Source: Brachybacterium sp. (GTDB lineage Bacteria > Actinomycetota > Actinomycetes > Actinomycetales > Dermabacteraceae). From it: a stretch of DNA of 6,082 bases. The stretch is from NCBI GenBank assembly GCA_027322375.1, contig DAHVRS010000435.1, positions 1-6,082 of the forward strand. Direction: 5' to 3'. Position numbers and translations under genes: made by a program. Of this stretch, positions 1 through 5,883 are shown piece by piece. Every line of letters starts with the position of its first letter. Position 1 is the stretch's first letter. Below the pieces are notes generated by a model. It was not told the origin of the DNA, ran no database searches, and worked only from the letters and a program-made list of their open reading frames with translations.

Positions 1-800
1 TCGGCGACGGGCTCGGCCACGTCGCGCTCACCGGCGTCGCGGTGGGCTGGCTGGTGGGCGCCTGGGTCACCGCGACCCCCGCGGACCTGCTCGCGATCCC
101 TGGAGCGCTCGCCGCCTCCGTCCTCGGCGCGCTGCTCATCGAGTACGTGCGCGAGGTCAGCCACACCAGCCGCGATGTGGCGCTGGCGATCCTGTTCTAC
201 GGCGGCATCGCCGGCGGCGTGGTGATCATCCAGCTCGCCGGCGGCACCTCCCAGAACCTCGTCGGCTATCTCTTCGGGTCCCTCTCCACCGTCACCCGGC
301 CGGACATGGTCATCTCGCTCGTCCTCGCGATCGTGGTGATCGGACTCGGCGTGGGGCTCATGGGCCTGCTCTCCGCGGTGACGGCCGATGAGGAGTTCGC
401 TCGCGCCTCCGGGCTGCCGGTGCGCACCGTCAACGTGCTCATCGCCGTGATGGCCGCGCTCACCGTCACCCTGTCGATGCGGATCGTGGGCGCGCTCATG
501 GTCTCCGCGCTGATGATCGTGCCGGTCGCCGCCGCACAGCATCTCGTGGTCGGCTTCGCCCGCACCATGCGCACCGCGATGGTGATCGCCGTGCTGTGCT
601 CGCTGGGCGGACTGCTGCTGACCGTCTACATGGACCTGCCCCCGGGTGGTGTGATCGTGCTGGCGACGGTCGCGGTCTACGCGGTCGCGCTCGTGGTGCG
701 CGCCATCCGCTCCGCCAGACCCCACGGCTCCGTACACGGACCAGGGCCTTCTCGCGGCCAGGTGCCCGCGGGCGCACGTGCAACGCCCCACGAGGGATAG
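1..800 (+). CDS. znuB: Metal (probably zinc) ABC transporter permease, ZnuB type, 5'-truncated
   Basis: This is the integral membrane subunit of an ABC-3 family importer that would move Zn2+ (or Mn2+) across the cytoplasmic membrane with a binding protein and an ATPase, both outside the window. The reading frame is open from base 3 and enters from the left, so the start is missing; 265 residues are visible. The first visible residues read GDGLGHVALTGVAVG, the family's conserved early motif. Several hydrophobic helices follow, with YLFGSL near the middle, DEEFARASGLPV (the cytoplasmic segment usually placed at the ATPase contact) and RIVGALMVSALMIVPVAAA. After the last helix comes a polar tail of about 30 residues rich in Gly, Pro and Arg, with no recognisable domain. 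The zur gene follows after 32 bases, which favours zinc over manganese as substrate; that choice is inferred from context. Confidence 0.9.
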   Translation, partial: GDGLGHVALTGVAVGWLVGAWVTATPADLLAIPGALAASVLGALLIEYVREVSHTSRDVALAILFYGGIAGGVVIIQLAGGTSQNLVGYLFGSLSTVTRPDMVISLVLAIVVIGLGVGLMGLLSAVTADEEFARASGLPVRTVNVLIAVMAALTVTLSMRIVGALMVSALMIVPVAAAQHLVVGFARTMRTAMVIAVLCSLGGLLLTVYMDLPPGGVIVLATVAVYAVALVVRAIRSARPHGSVHGPGPSRGQVPAGARATPHEG

Positions 801-820
801 AAGTCCCGCTCACCCCGGGG

Positions 821-826
821 GACAAT
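821..826 (+). promoter_or_regulatory. Candidate -10 element for a leaderless zur transcript
   Basis: GACAAT matches four of six positions of the TATAAT consensus. Its last T lies seven bases before the A of the zur ATG, the spacing expected if transcription begins at the start codon. Only a weak G-rich Shine-Dalgarno (GGGGGA, 817-822) overlaps the same place. No convincing -35 is seen 16-18 bases upstream. The site may be chance; if real, it would give zur a promoter of its own inside the operon. Confidence 0.22.
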
Positions 827-832
827 GGGGTC

Positions 833-1297
833 ATGCAACGGAATACACGCCAACGCACCGCGATCCTCGAGACGCTCTCGCGTCAGGCTGACTTCCGCTC
901 CGCGCAGCAGATCCATGAACAGATGCGGGCCGACGGCGAGACCGTGGGGCTCGCGACCGTGTACCGCAACCTGCAGGCGCTCTCGCGCGCGGGCCGGCTG
1001 GACGTGCTCGTCGCGGCCGACGGGGAGTCGCTGTACCGCCAGTGCGAGGACACGGGCCACCATCACCATCTCGTGTGCCGCGAGTGCGGCAGCACCGTCG
1101 AGTTCCTCGCCCCACGGCTGGAGGCCTCGATGACCGCGATCGCGCGCGAGCACGGCTTCACCGACGTGGACCACACGCTCGAGGTCTTCGGGCTCTGCGC
1201 GAAGCACTCCGGCAGCGGCGCGAAGAAGACCCGTGCCGCGAAGGACTCCGGCGCGGCAGAGGACTCCAGCACCGCCGAGGAGGACGCACGCGCATGA
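833..1297 (+). CDS. zur: Fur-family zinc uptake repressor Zur
   Basis: A 154-residue Fur-family repressor that with bound Zn2+ should shut off zinc-uptake genes. An N-terminal winged helix carries the recognition helix GLATVYRNLQAL (39-50), followed by the dimerisation and metal domain. Compared from memory with M. tuberculosis FurB/Zur, site 1 ligands are present as D57, C71, H77 and H79, and the third site as H76, H78, E97 and H114. The structural site has C82, C85 and C122, but its fourth ligand, normally Cys, is H125. After residue 126 comes a low-complexity Lys/Ala/Ser/Glu tail of about 28 residues. I chose the ATG at 833 because family homology begins within a few residues of it; the frame is open further upstream, but that overlaps the permease gene and looks non-coding. 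The znuB-zur adjacency supports Zur over Fur or PerR. Confidence 0.9.
   Translation: MQRNTRQRTAILETLSRQADFRSAQQIHEQMRADGETVGLATVYRNLQALSRAGRLDVLVAADGESLYRQCEDTGHHHHLVCRECGSTVEFLAPRLEASMTAIAREHGFTDVDHTLEVFGLCAKHSGSGAKKTRAAKDSGAAEDSSTAEEDARA
1277..1284 (+). promoter_or_regulatory. Shine-Dalgarno that sets the DedA-like start
   Basis: GAGGAGGA sits nine bases before the ATG at 1294, inside the last codons of zur. It supports 1294 (or the adjacent in-frame ATG at 1297) over the longer open frame reaching back to 1042, which would run through zur in another frame. Confidence 0.7.
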
Positions 1298-1914
1298 TGG
1301 AGTGGGTGCAGGGCCTGCCCCTGCTCTGGGCGATCGCGTTCCTCTACCTCGTGATCTGGTGCCGTGCGGGCGGCACCTATCTGGTGGGGCGCGCCGCCCG
1401 TCGTGCCGCGGACCGCGGCCGAGTCTCGAAGATGCTGCACTCCCCCGGCGTGGTGCGCGCGACCGCGCTGATCAACCGCTGGGGTGCATGGGTGGTGGCG
1501 CTGAGCTTCCTCACCGTCGGCTTCCAGACCGCCGCGAACGCCGCAGCGGGGCTCACCGGCATGCCCGCGAAGCGCTATCTCCCGGCCCTCGCCGTGGGCG
1601 GGCTGGCCTGGGCGGTCATCTACGCGACCGTGGGACTCGTCGCCGTGGTGGGCTGGTTCGAGCTCTTCCTCGTCTCCCCGGCGGGCGCCGTCGCGGTGCT
1701 CGGCCTGATCGTCGCACTGGTCGCCGTGGTGCTGCGCCACCGCCGGCAGGTGCGCGGGCGGATGACCGCCTCGGCCGCCGTGGTCGACGCACTCGTCGGC
1801 CCGAGTGAGGAGTCTGCCGCCGACGGCGCAGCGGCCGACGGGCTGGCTGCCAGCGCGGCCTCCGATGCGCCGGCGCCTGCAGTTCAGAGTTCGGCGGAGT
1901 CCTCCGCCGACTGA
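1294..1914 (+). CDS. Small DedA/VTT-like membrane protein, divergent
   Basis: A 206-residue membrane protein with about four hydrophobic segments (roughly residues 9-28, 64-86, 96-120 and 125-147) and a hydrophilic Ala/Ser/Asp-rich tail from about 168 to the end. Residues 24-34 ([11 protein letters not shown]) and 64-116 ([19 protein letters not shown], then AAAGLTGMP, then [12 protein letters not shown]) resemble the core of DedA/VTT proteins, transporters or scramblases of the cytoplasmic membrane. It is clearly divergent: the family's typical SR-F-x-PG-x-R signature reads SFLTVGFQ (71-78), so both arginines and the proline are gone, and the usual N-terminal segment with acidic residues is absent. 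The start overlaps the zur stop in ATGA, so translation is probably coupled and the gene belongs to the zinc operon. The actual function is unknown; a zinc- or membrane-linked role is inference. The 3' end overlaps convergent uppS by 31 bases. Confidence 0.75.
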   Translation: MMEWVQGLPLLWAIAFLYLVIWCRAGGTYLVGRAARRAADRGRVSKMLHSPGVVRATALINRWGAWVVALSFLTVGFQTAANAAAGLTGMPAKRYLPALAVGGLAWAVIYATVGLVAVVGWFELFLVSPAGAVAVLGLIVALVAVVLRHRRQVRGRMTASAAVVDALVGPSEESAADGAAADGLAASAASDAPAPAVQSSAESSAD

Positions 1915-2720
1915 TCTGGCTCTGCGCCCTCGTCCGGCGCATCGACCGCGCCGCCGTAGCGGCGGTCACGGCGCGCGTACTCGGTGATCGCCCTCCACAG
2001 CACACGACGGTCCACATCCGGCCAGAGCTCGTCGACGAAGACCAGCTCGGCGTAGGCCGCCTGCCAGAGCAGGAAGTTCGAGGTGCGCTGCTCGCCGCTG
2101 GTGCGCAGGAACAGATCCACATCCGGCATCGCCGGATCATCGAGATGGGTGCGGAAGCTCTTCTCGGTGATGCCGCGCGGGGAGAGCCTTCCTGCACGTG
2201 CCTCGGCCGCGATCTCGCGGACGGCGTCGAGGATCTCGGCGCGCCCGCCGTGGTTCACGCACATGTACAGGGTCATGCGGGTGTTGTGGCGGGTGAGCTC
2301 CTCCGCCGAGCGCAGCTCCTTGATGACCGAGCCCCACAGTCGCTGCTCCCGGCCGATCCACACGATCCGCACGCCCCAGGAGTGGAGGGTGTCGCGCTGG
2401 CGGCGCAGCACAGAGCGAGAGAAGCCCATGAGGAAGCGGACCTCCTCCGGGGAGCGCTTCCAGTTCTCGGTGGAGAAGGCGTAGGCGCTGAGGTGGGTGA
2501 CGCCGATCTGCAGGGCGCCGGCGACCACGTCCAGCAGTGCCGTCTCCCCCGCCTCATGCCCTGCCGTGCGCGGCAGGCCGCGCCGGTTCGCCCAGCGGCC
2601 GTTGCCGTCCATGACGACGGCGACATGGCGCGGGATCGTGGGGGCGGGAAGCTGCGGGGGCTGGGCGCCGCTGGGATGCGGGAACGGTTCCTGGTACCCC
2701 GTGCGGGATGCTCCGGGCAT
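1884..2720 (-). CDS. uppS: Isoprenyl transferase (cis-prenyltransferase, undecaprenyl or decaprenyl diphosphate synthase)
   Basis: This cytosolic, membrane-associated enzyme condenses isopentenyl diphosphate onto an allylic primer in cis to make the long polyprenyl diphosphate that becomes the lipid carrier for peptidoglycan and other wall polymers. It has 278 residues. A Pro-rich extension of about 30 residues precedes [12 protein letters not shown] (33-44) with the Mg2+-binding catalytic Asp38. H55, FSTENW (82-87), R89, [11 protein letters not shown] (205-215, including R206, R212 and S214) and E225 follow, all at a constant offset of 12 from the E. coli residues as I remember them. The tail after 256 is acidic and low in complexity. 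The ATG at 2720 is supported by AGGAGGA four bases upstream. It lies 65 bases downstream of recO on the same strand, probably as one operon. The chain length of the product cannot be read from the sequence. Confidence 0.95.
   Translation of the reverse strand: MPGASRTGYQEPFPHPSGAQPPQLPAPTIPRHVAVVMDGNGRWANRRGLPRTAGHEAGETALLDVVAGALQIGVTHLSAYAFSTENWKRSPEEVRFLMGFSRSVLRRQRDTLHSWGVRIVWIGREQRLWGSVIKELRSAEELTRHNTRMTLYMCVNHGGRAEILDAVREIAAEARAGRLSPRGITEKSFRTHLDDPAMPDVDLFLRTSGEQRTSNFLLWQAAYAELVFVDELWPDVDRRVLWRAITEYARRDRRYGGAVDAPDEGAEPDQSAEDSAEL
1891..1910. terminator. Hairpin inside the convergent overlap; possible bidirectional terminator
   Basis: TCGGCGGAG and CTCCGCCGA are perfect inverted arms of nine bases separated by TC; a realistic fold is seven or eight pairs with a four- to six-base loop. 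The hairpin lies wholly within the 31-base overlap of the DedA-like gene and uppS, near both stop codons, and can form in RNA from either strand. No T-run follows in either direction, so it is not a classical intrinsic terminator. Confidence 0.4.
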
Positions 2721-2724
2721 GGAC

Positions 2725-2731
2725 TCCTCCT
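2725..2731 (-). promoter_or_regulatory. Shine-Dalgarno of uppS
   Basis: Read on the minus strand this is AGGAGGA, four bases before the ATG at 2720. It is strong and confirms that the Pro-rich N-terminal extension ahead of the catalytic domain is translated. The rest of the 65-base gap to recO shows no convincing promoter or terminator. Confidence 0.65.
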
Positions 2732-2785
2732 GGAAGGACGGGGTGGTGGACGGTAGCGGGCGGGAGTGAGCGAGCGGGTCAGCGC

Positions 2786-3520
2786 TCAGCGTTCGACGTA
2801 GTGCAGGGAGCGGACCGAGCGTTCGAGATGCCAGGTGATCGTGTCCGTGATGAGGCGCGCACCCTCCTGCTGGACGGTGTCCTCGGCCTCGAGCACATGC
2901 TCCCAGTCACCGGCGAGCAGGAAGATGAGGTGCTCGATCGTCGCCTGCCGCACCGCGATCGCGCCCGGCTTCCGGCACGGCGTGCAGACGAGGCCGCCGG
3001 CGCGGATGTCGAGGGCGTGGTGCGGTCCGGGCGCACCGCAGGTCGCGCAGACCCGCAGCTCGGGCGCCCAGCCGGAGACGGCGAGGGTGCGCAGCAGGAA
3101 GGAGTCGAGCACCAGGGTGGGCGGGATGCGACCCTCCCCCATGGCGCGCAGCGCGCCGACGAGCATGAGGAAGCCGCCCTGGTGCGGGTCCACGACCTCG
3201 TCGGTGAGCCGGTCCGTGGTCTCCAGCATCGCGCTCGCGGCGGTGAAGCGTCCGTAGTCCGCGCTGATCCGGGCGGCGAACGCCTCGATCGTGTCGACCT
3301 GGGTCACGGTGTGGAGAGAGCGGCCGGCATGCAGCTGCACGTCGATGAGGTTGAACGGCTCGAGCCGGGCGCCGAAGCGGCTGCCGGTGCGGCGCACGCC
3401 CTTCGCGACCGCACGCACCTTGCCGTGGCGGCGCGTGAGCAGCGTGATGATCCGATCGGCCTCACCCAGCGGATGGGTGCGCAGCACGATCGCGTCGTCA
3501 CGGTAGAGCTTGCTGGTCAT
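2786..3520 (-). CDS. recO: DNA repair protein RecO
   Basis: RecO works with RecR (and RecF) to load RecA onto SSB-coated single-stranded DNA and to anneal complementary strands in recombinational gap repair. The 244-residue length is normal for the family. The N-terminal OB fold (about 1-80) shows [19 protein letters not shown], then [12 protein letters not shown] and [10 protein letters not shown] helical region follows. The zinc site is C158-x2-C161 and C179-x2-C182, complete. The protein ends with a [15 protein letters not shown] segment typical of actinobacterial RecO. The start at 3520 fits the family N-terminus and has GGAG four bases upstream, a short spacing. It precedes uppS on the same strand, a common actinobacterial pairing, and diverges from the EcsC-like gene. 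Confidence 0.95.
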   Translation of the reverse strand: MTSKLYRDDAIVLRTHPLGEADRIITLLTRRHGKVRAVAKGVRRTGSRFGARLEPFNLIDVQLHAGRSLHTVTQVDTIEAFAARISADYGRFTAASAMLETTDRLTDEVVDPHQGGFLMLVGALRAMGEGRIPPTLVLDSFLLRTLAVSGWAPELRVCATCGAPGPHHALDIRAGGLVCTPCRKPGAIAVRQATIEHLIFLLAGDWEHVLEAEDTVQQEGARLITDTITWHLERSVRSLHYVER

Positions 3521-3529
3521 GGTGCTCCG

Positions 3530-3535
3530 AGACTA
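3530..3535 (-). promoter_or_regulatory. Candidate -10 of the recO-uppS operon
   Basis: On the minus strand this reads TAGTCT, fitting the TANNNT pattern of actinobacterial -10 boxes, and lies nine bases before the recO ATG. Transcription from it would give a very short leader or none. No good -35 is seen 17 bases upstream. It is the best promoter candidate on this strand of the 205-base divergent region. Confidence 0.3.
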
Positions 3536-3712
3536 CGCCGCAGCACGGACGCGAGAGGGCAGGCGGGCACCCGACTCACCGGGGCTTTGCTCACGCTGGG
3601 ACGACGGGCGCCGATCCCTGCTGCCCCACCGGATGGTCGGCGTCCCTGCGCCGTGAAGGCAGAGGAGGCATGATGGCGCTGTGCGGCGGGGCCTGCCTCG
3701 CATCGACGACTT

Positions 3713-3721
3713 GGAGGAGGA
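3713..3721 (+). promoter_or_regulatory. Shine-Dalgarno that sets the EcsC-like start
   Basis: GGAGGAGGA lies four bases before the ATG at 3726. It is the reason for choosing that start over the in-frame GTG at 3681. A second purine-rich motif, AGAGGAGG (3661-3668), lies upstream and serves ATGs in a different frame. Confidence 0.6.
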
Positions 3722-3725
3722 CGCC

Positions 3726-4439
3726 ATGGGGATCTTCGGCATGCTGCGTCGGGACGACACGGCGAAGGCCACCGCGCGGCGCGCGATGAAGGAGGCCCGC
3801 AGCGGCGAGACGACCGACGGTGGCGCCGTCCAGCGGCTGATCGACGCGATCCGCGACATCGGGCTGGATGGGAAGCTCACCTACTCCTCCGCCCAGGAGT
3901 TCGCCCGGAAGGCGCAGCGCGGGCGCGCCCGGAAGCACCCCGAGAAGGCGGTGCGCCGGATCATCCGCTCCCACCGCCGCGGCGTGACCGCGGGCGGCTT
4001 CCTCACCGGGCTCGGCGGCGTGATCACCCTGCCGATCCTGCTGCCCACGAACGTGATGGAGTTCTACGTCCAGGCCACCCGCATGGTCGGCGCGATCGCG
4101 GCGGTGCGCGGCTATGACCTCGACGACGAGGAGGTCCGGGTGCGCGTGCTCGCGGCACTGCTCGCGGAGGAGTCCGGGGACGTGCTCAGCAGCGTCGGAC
4201 TGGGCCCGGTCGCAGGCGCAGCGGCCCGCGGGGTCGCCGGACGCTTCACGAACTCGCCGGCGTCGGCCGTGGTGAACGCGGTGGGCAACCGGATGGTCAA
4301 GCGGTTCGCGCTGCGTTCGGCGCGACTGTTCGGCAAGGCGATCCCGGGTCTCGGCGGTGTGCTCGGCGCGATCTCCGACAGCCGGCAGCTGAACCGCATC
4401 GCGAAGACCGCGAAGGCGAGCTTCCCGCAGGTGGCGTGA
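3726..4439 (+). CDS. EcsC-family protein, function unknown
   Basis: A 237-residue protein that I assign to the EcsC family from its pattern. A charged N-terminal region (1-85) rich in Arg and Lys is followed by GGFLTGLGGVITLPILLPTN (90-109), then TRMVGAIAAVRGYDLDDEE (118-136), VRVLAALLAEESGD (139-152) and a Gly-rich hydrophobic FGKAIPGLGGVLGAISDSR (202-220). The family is named after a protein of the Bacillus subtilis ecs locus; its biochemical role is not established. The hydrophobic stretches are short and Gly-rich, suggesting peripheral or re-entrant membrane association more than a multi-pass transporter; that is inference. No signal peptide is visible. The stop shares one base with the thpR start, so the two are probably co-translated. 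A GTG at 3681 would add 15 residues and cannot be excluded. Confidence 0.7.
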   Translation: MGIFGMLRRDDTAKATARRAMKEARSGETTDGGAVQRLIDAIRDIGLDGKLTYSSAQEFARKAQRGRARKHPEKAVRRIIRSHRRGVTAGGFLTGLGGVITLPILLPTNVMEFYVQATRMVGAIAAVRGYDLDDEEVRVRVLAALLAEESGDVLSSVGLGPVAGAAARGVAGRFTNSPASAVVNAVGNRMVKRFALRSARLFGKAIPGLGGVLGAISDSRQLNRIAKTAKASFPQVA

Positions 4440-5029
4440 TGCGGGTCTTCGTCGCCCTGCGCCCCTCGCCCGAAGCGCTGGAGCACCTGGATGCGGCGCT
4501 CGAGGACGTGCGGGCCACCTCGGGCCTCTCTCTGCGCTGGGGCGACCCTGAGCAGTGGCATCTCACCCTCGCCTTTCGGCCGGACCTGCCCGAGGGCGCG
4601 CTCGAGGACACCGCCCAGCACCTGGCCGTCCTCGCCGCCGGGCATTCCCCGCTCACTCTGCATCTCACCGGTGCCGGGGTGTTCAGCGCGCGGGCCCTCT
4701 GGATCGGGGTGGGCGGCGAGACGCAGCGGCTCGCCGCGCTGATGGGCGAGCCGCTGCTGGAGGGCGAGCTGCGGGAGCGCCGGCGTGCCCACCTCACCGT
4801 CGCGCGGGTCTCTGCTCGTGCGCCGCGGCCGCCGCGTCGTCGGCGGCGAGGTGAGGCACCTCCCCCGGATCCGATGCAGCTGCTGCTCGCGGATGCTGTG
4901 CGGGCACTGTCCGTCTACCGCGGGCCTTCCTGGGAGGCGACGGAGCTGGAGCTGGTCCGCTCCGAGCTGGGGCAGGGGCGCTCCGGTGGGCCCCGCCACG
5001 AGGTGCTCGCCACCGTGCCACTGGGCTGA
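4439..5029 (+). CDS. thpR: RNA 2',3'-cyclic phosphodiesterase (2H family, LigT/ThpR)
   Basis: This 2H phosphoesterase hydrolyses 2',3'-cyclic phosphates on RNA to 2'-phosphates; in vitro the family can also ligate tRNA halves. The 196 residues begin MRVFVALRPS, the family's usual first strand. Both catalytic tetrapeptides are intact: HLTL (H41, T43) and HLTV (H118, T120). The residues after the first motif are FRPDLPEG in place of the more common FLG. After the second motif there is an Arg/Pro-rich stretch (129-145) with five consecutive arginines, which looks like a basic loop. I chose the ATG at 4439, which overlaps the preceding stop by one base (TGATG); a GTG at 4436 would add one residue. 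The physiological substrate in bacteria is uncertain. The gene ends 14 bases before the convergent tam stop. Confidence 0.88.
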   Translation: MRVFVALRPSPEALEHLDAALEDVRATSGLSLRWGDPEQWHLTLAFRPDLPEGALEDTAQHLAVLAAGHSPLTLHLTGAGVFSARALWIGVGGETQRLAALMGEPLLEGELRERRRAHLTVARVSARAPRPPRRRRRGEAPPPDPMQLLLADAVRALSVYRGPSWEATELELVRSELGQGRSGGPRHEVLATVPLG

Positions 5030-5043
5030 GGGGCCCGCCCGGT
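5020..5043. terminator. GC-rich inverted repeat between convergent thpR and tam ends
   Basis: ACTGGGC (5020-5026) can pair with GCCCGGT (5037-5043) with one G-T wobble and a ten-base loop containing GGGCCC. An alternative pairing, GCTGA (5025-5029) with TCAGC (5044-5048), brings the two stop codons together. Only 14 bases separate the genes, so any terminator for either must be here or inside the opposing gene. There is no T-run, and support is modest. Confidence 0.3.
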
Positions 5044-5820
5044 TCAGCGTTCTGCCGCAGGCCGCCGGCCGACGGCGAAGACACGCCGGAACGGTAGCAC
5101 CACGCCCTGGCCGGTGTCCGGATAGGCCTCGCGCAGGCGCGCCGTGAACTGGTCCGCGAACTGCTCGCGCAGCGCGGCCGGGAGTGCCTCCAGGGTGGGA
5201 CGGGCGCCGGTGCCGCTGACCCATTCGAAGACGGGGTCCGGGCCGTGCAGCACGTGGAGGTAGGTGGTCTCCCAGGCGTCCACCTCGAGCCCCGCCTCCT
5301 GGAGGGCGTGAAGGTACGTCCCCGCATCGTGCGAGGCGGGTGACGCGATGCCGTGGAGGTGCTCGGCGAAGGGCGCCTCGGCGGCGAGGTCGCGGCGCAG
5401 CGTGTGGCTCGGCTCCTCGAAGTTGCCCGGGACCTGCATCGCGAACCATCCGCCGGGGGCGAGCATCGCGGCAAGGCGCGGCAGCAGCTCGAGATGACCG
5501 CGCACCCATTGCAGCGCGGCGTTCGTGACGAGCACGTCGATGGGCCGCGGCGGCTCCCAGGTGCGCAGGTCGCCGAGGACAGCGGTGACACCCTCCTGAG
5601 TCCTCGCGCGCTCGACCATCGCGGGACTCGAATCCACGGCGAGCACCTCCGCCCCTGGCCAGCGCTCGGCGAGCAGACGGGTCTGGGTCGCGGGCCCCGC
5701 ACCGAGGTCGACCACGAGACCGGGACGCTCGGCGCCGATCCGTGCGGTGAGATCGAGGAAGGGGCGGGCGCGCTCATCGGCGTAGCGGAGGTACTGCGCG
5801 GGATCCCAGGTGTGCGACAT
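5044..5820 (-). CDS. tam: trans-Aconitate 2-methyltransferase
   Basis: This cytosolic enzyme transfers methyl from S-adenosylmethionine to trans-aconitate, a spontaneous isomer of the citric acid cycle intermediate that inhibits aconitase. The 258 residues match E. coli Tam along their length as I remember it: WDPAQYLRYADERARPFLDL (5-24), the SAM loop VVDLGAGPATQT (36-47) with G40 and G42, the ribose-binding acid in AVDSSPAM (61-68, D63), GDLRTWEP (83-90), TNAALQW (99-105), then YLHALQEAGLEVDAWETTY (169-187) and FEWVSGTGARPTL (198-210). The Rossmann fold occupies about the first 135 residues and the substrate cap lies mainly after that. GAGP replaces the GCGP of E. coli, a mild change. The ATG at 5820 has GAGGG six bases upstream. 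A probable LysR regulator lies immediately upstream on the same strand. Confidence 0.88.
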   Translation of the reverse strand: MSHTWDPAQYLRYADERARPFLDLTARIGAERPGLVVDLGAGPATQTRLLAERWPGAEVLAVDSSPAMVERARTQEGVTAVLGDLRTWEPPRPIDVLVTNAALQWVRGHLELLPRLAAMLAPGGWFAMQVPGNFEEPSHTLRRDLAAEAPFAEHLHGIASPASHDAGTYLHALQEAGLEVDAWETTYLHVLHGPDPVFEWVSGTGARPTLEALPAALREQFADQFTARLREAYPDTGQGVVLPFRRVFAVGRRPAAER

Positions 5821-5837
5821 CAGCTGCCCTCATCTCT

Positions 5838-5849
5838 CTTGAGGTCAAG
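5838..5849. promoter_or_regulatory. Palindrome CTTGAGGTCAAG upstream of tam, candidate operator
   Basis: The arms CTTGA and TCAAG are perfect inverted repeats separated by GG. The site lies 17 bases before the tam start, in the 63-base gap after the probable LysR gene. On the tam strand it overlaps TTGACC (5848-5843) and TAGCTT (5852-5847), either of which might be a core promoter element, though no well-spaced pair is present. The form resembles a dimeric repressor site (MarR-like); it does not have the T-N11-A spacing typical of LysR boxes. Confidence 0.35.
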
Positions 5850-5883
5850 CTACCTTCTGGGGTGGACCGGCGCAGGAGGACGC

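Noticed and set aside
596..832. Upstream extension of the zur frame into the permease gene
   Set aside because: Family homology begins close to 833, and the added residues are the out-of-frame reading of the permease C-terminus.
1..832. Search for an AT-rich Zur box upstream of zur
   Set aside because: No TGAAAATGATTTTCA-like palindrome is present here; the operon operator would lie upstream of the truncated permease operon, beyond the window.
1063..1740. 225-codon open frame on the minus strand opposite zur and the DedA-like gene
   Set aside because: Its His/Arg/Gly-rich composition mirrors the sense codons, with no motifs and no ribosome binding site of note.
2145..2756. 203-codon open frame on the plus strand opposite uppS
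   Set aside because: It is a shadow of uppS, whose catalytic motifs are intact; the antisense product shows no recognisable family.
2721..2785. Possible separate uppS promoter (TACCGT on the minus strand, 2755-2750) in the recO-uppS gap
   Set aside because: It matches only TANNNT with no -35 at a suitable distance; read-through from recO is the simpler explanation.
3638..3653. Small hairpin CGGCG-TCCCTG-CGCCG in the recO/EcsC-like divergent region
   Set aside because: Five pairs are expected by chance in sequence this GC-rich, and there is no T-run or link to a gene end.
2708..3673. 321-codon open frame on the plus strand opposite recO
   Set aside because: RecO on the other strand has complete motifs, a zinc site and a normal length. 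The antisense frame has no domain and biased Arg/Ala/Glu/Gly composition.
4112..5509. 465-codon open frame on the minus strand across the EcsC-like gene, thpR and tam
   Set aside because: It is antisense to two well-supported genes and out of frame with the third, and its product is Arg/Pro/Ala-rich low-complexity sequence without motifs, as expected of a GC-rich shadow frame.
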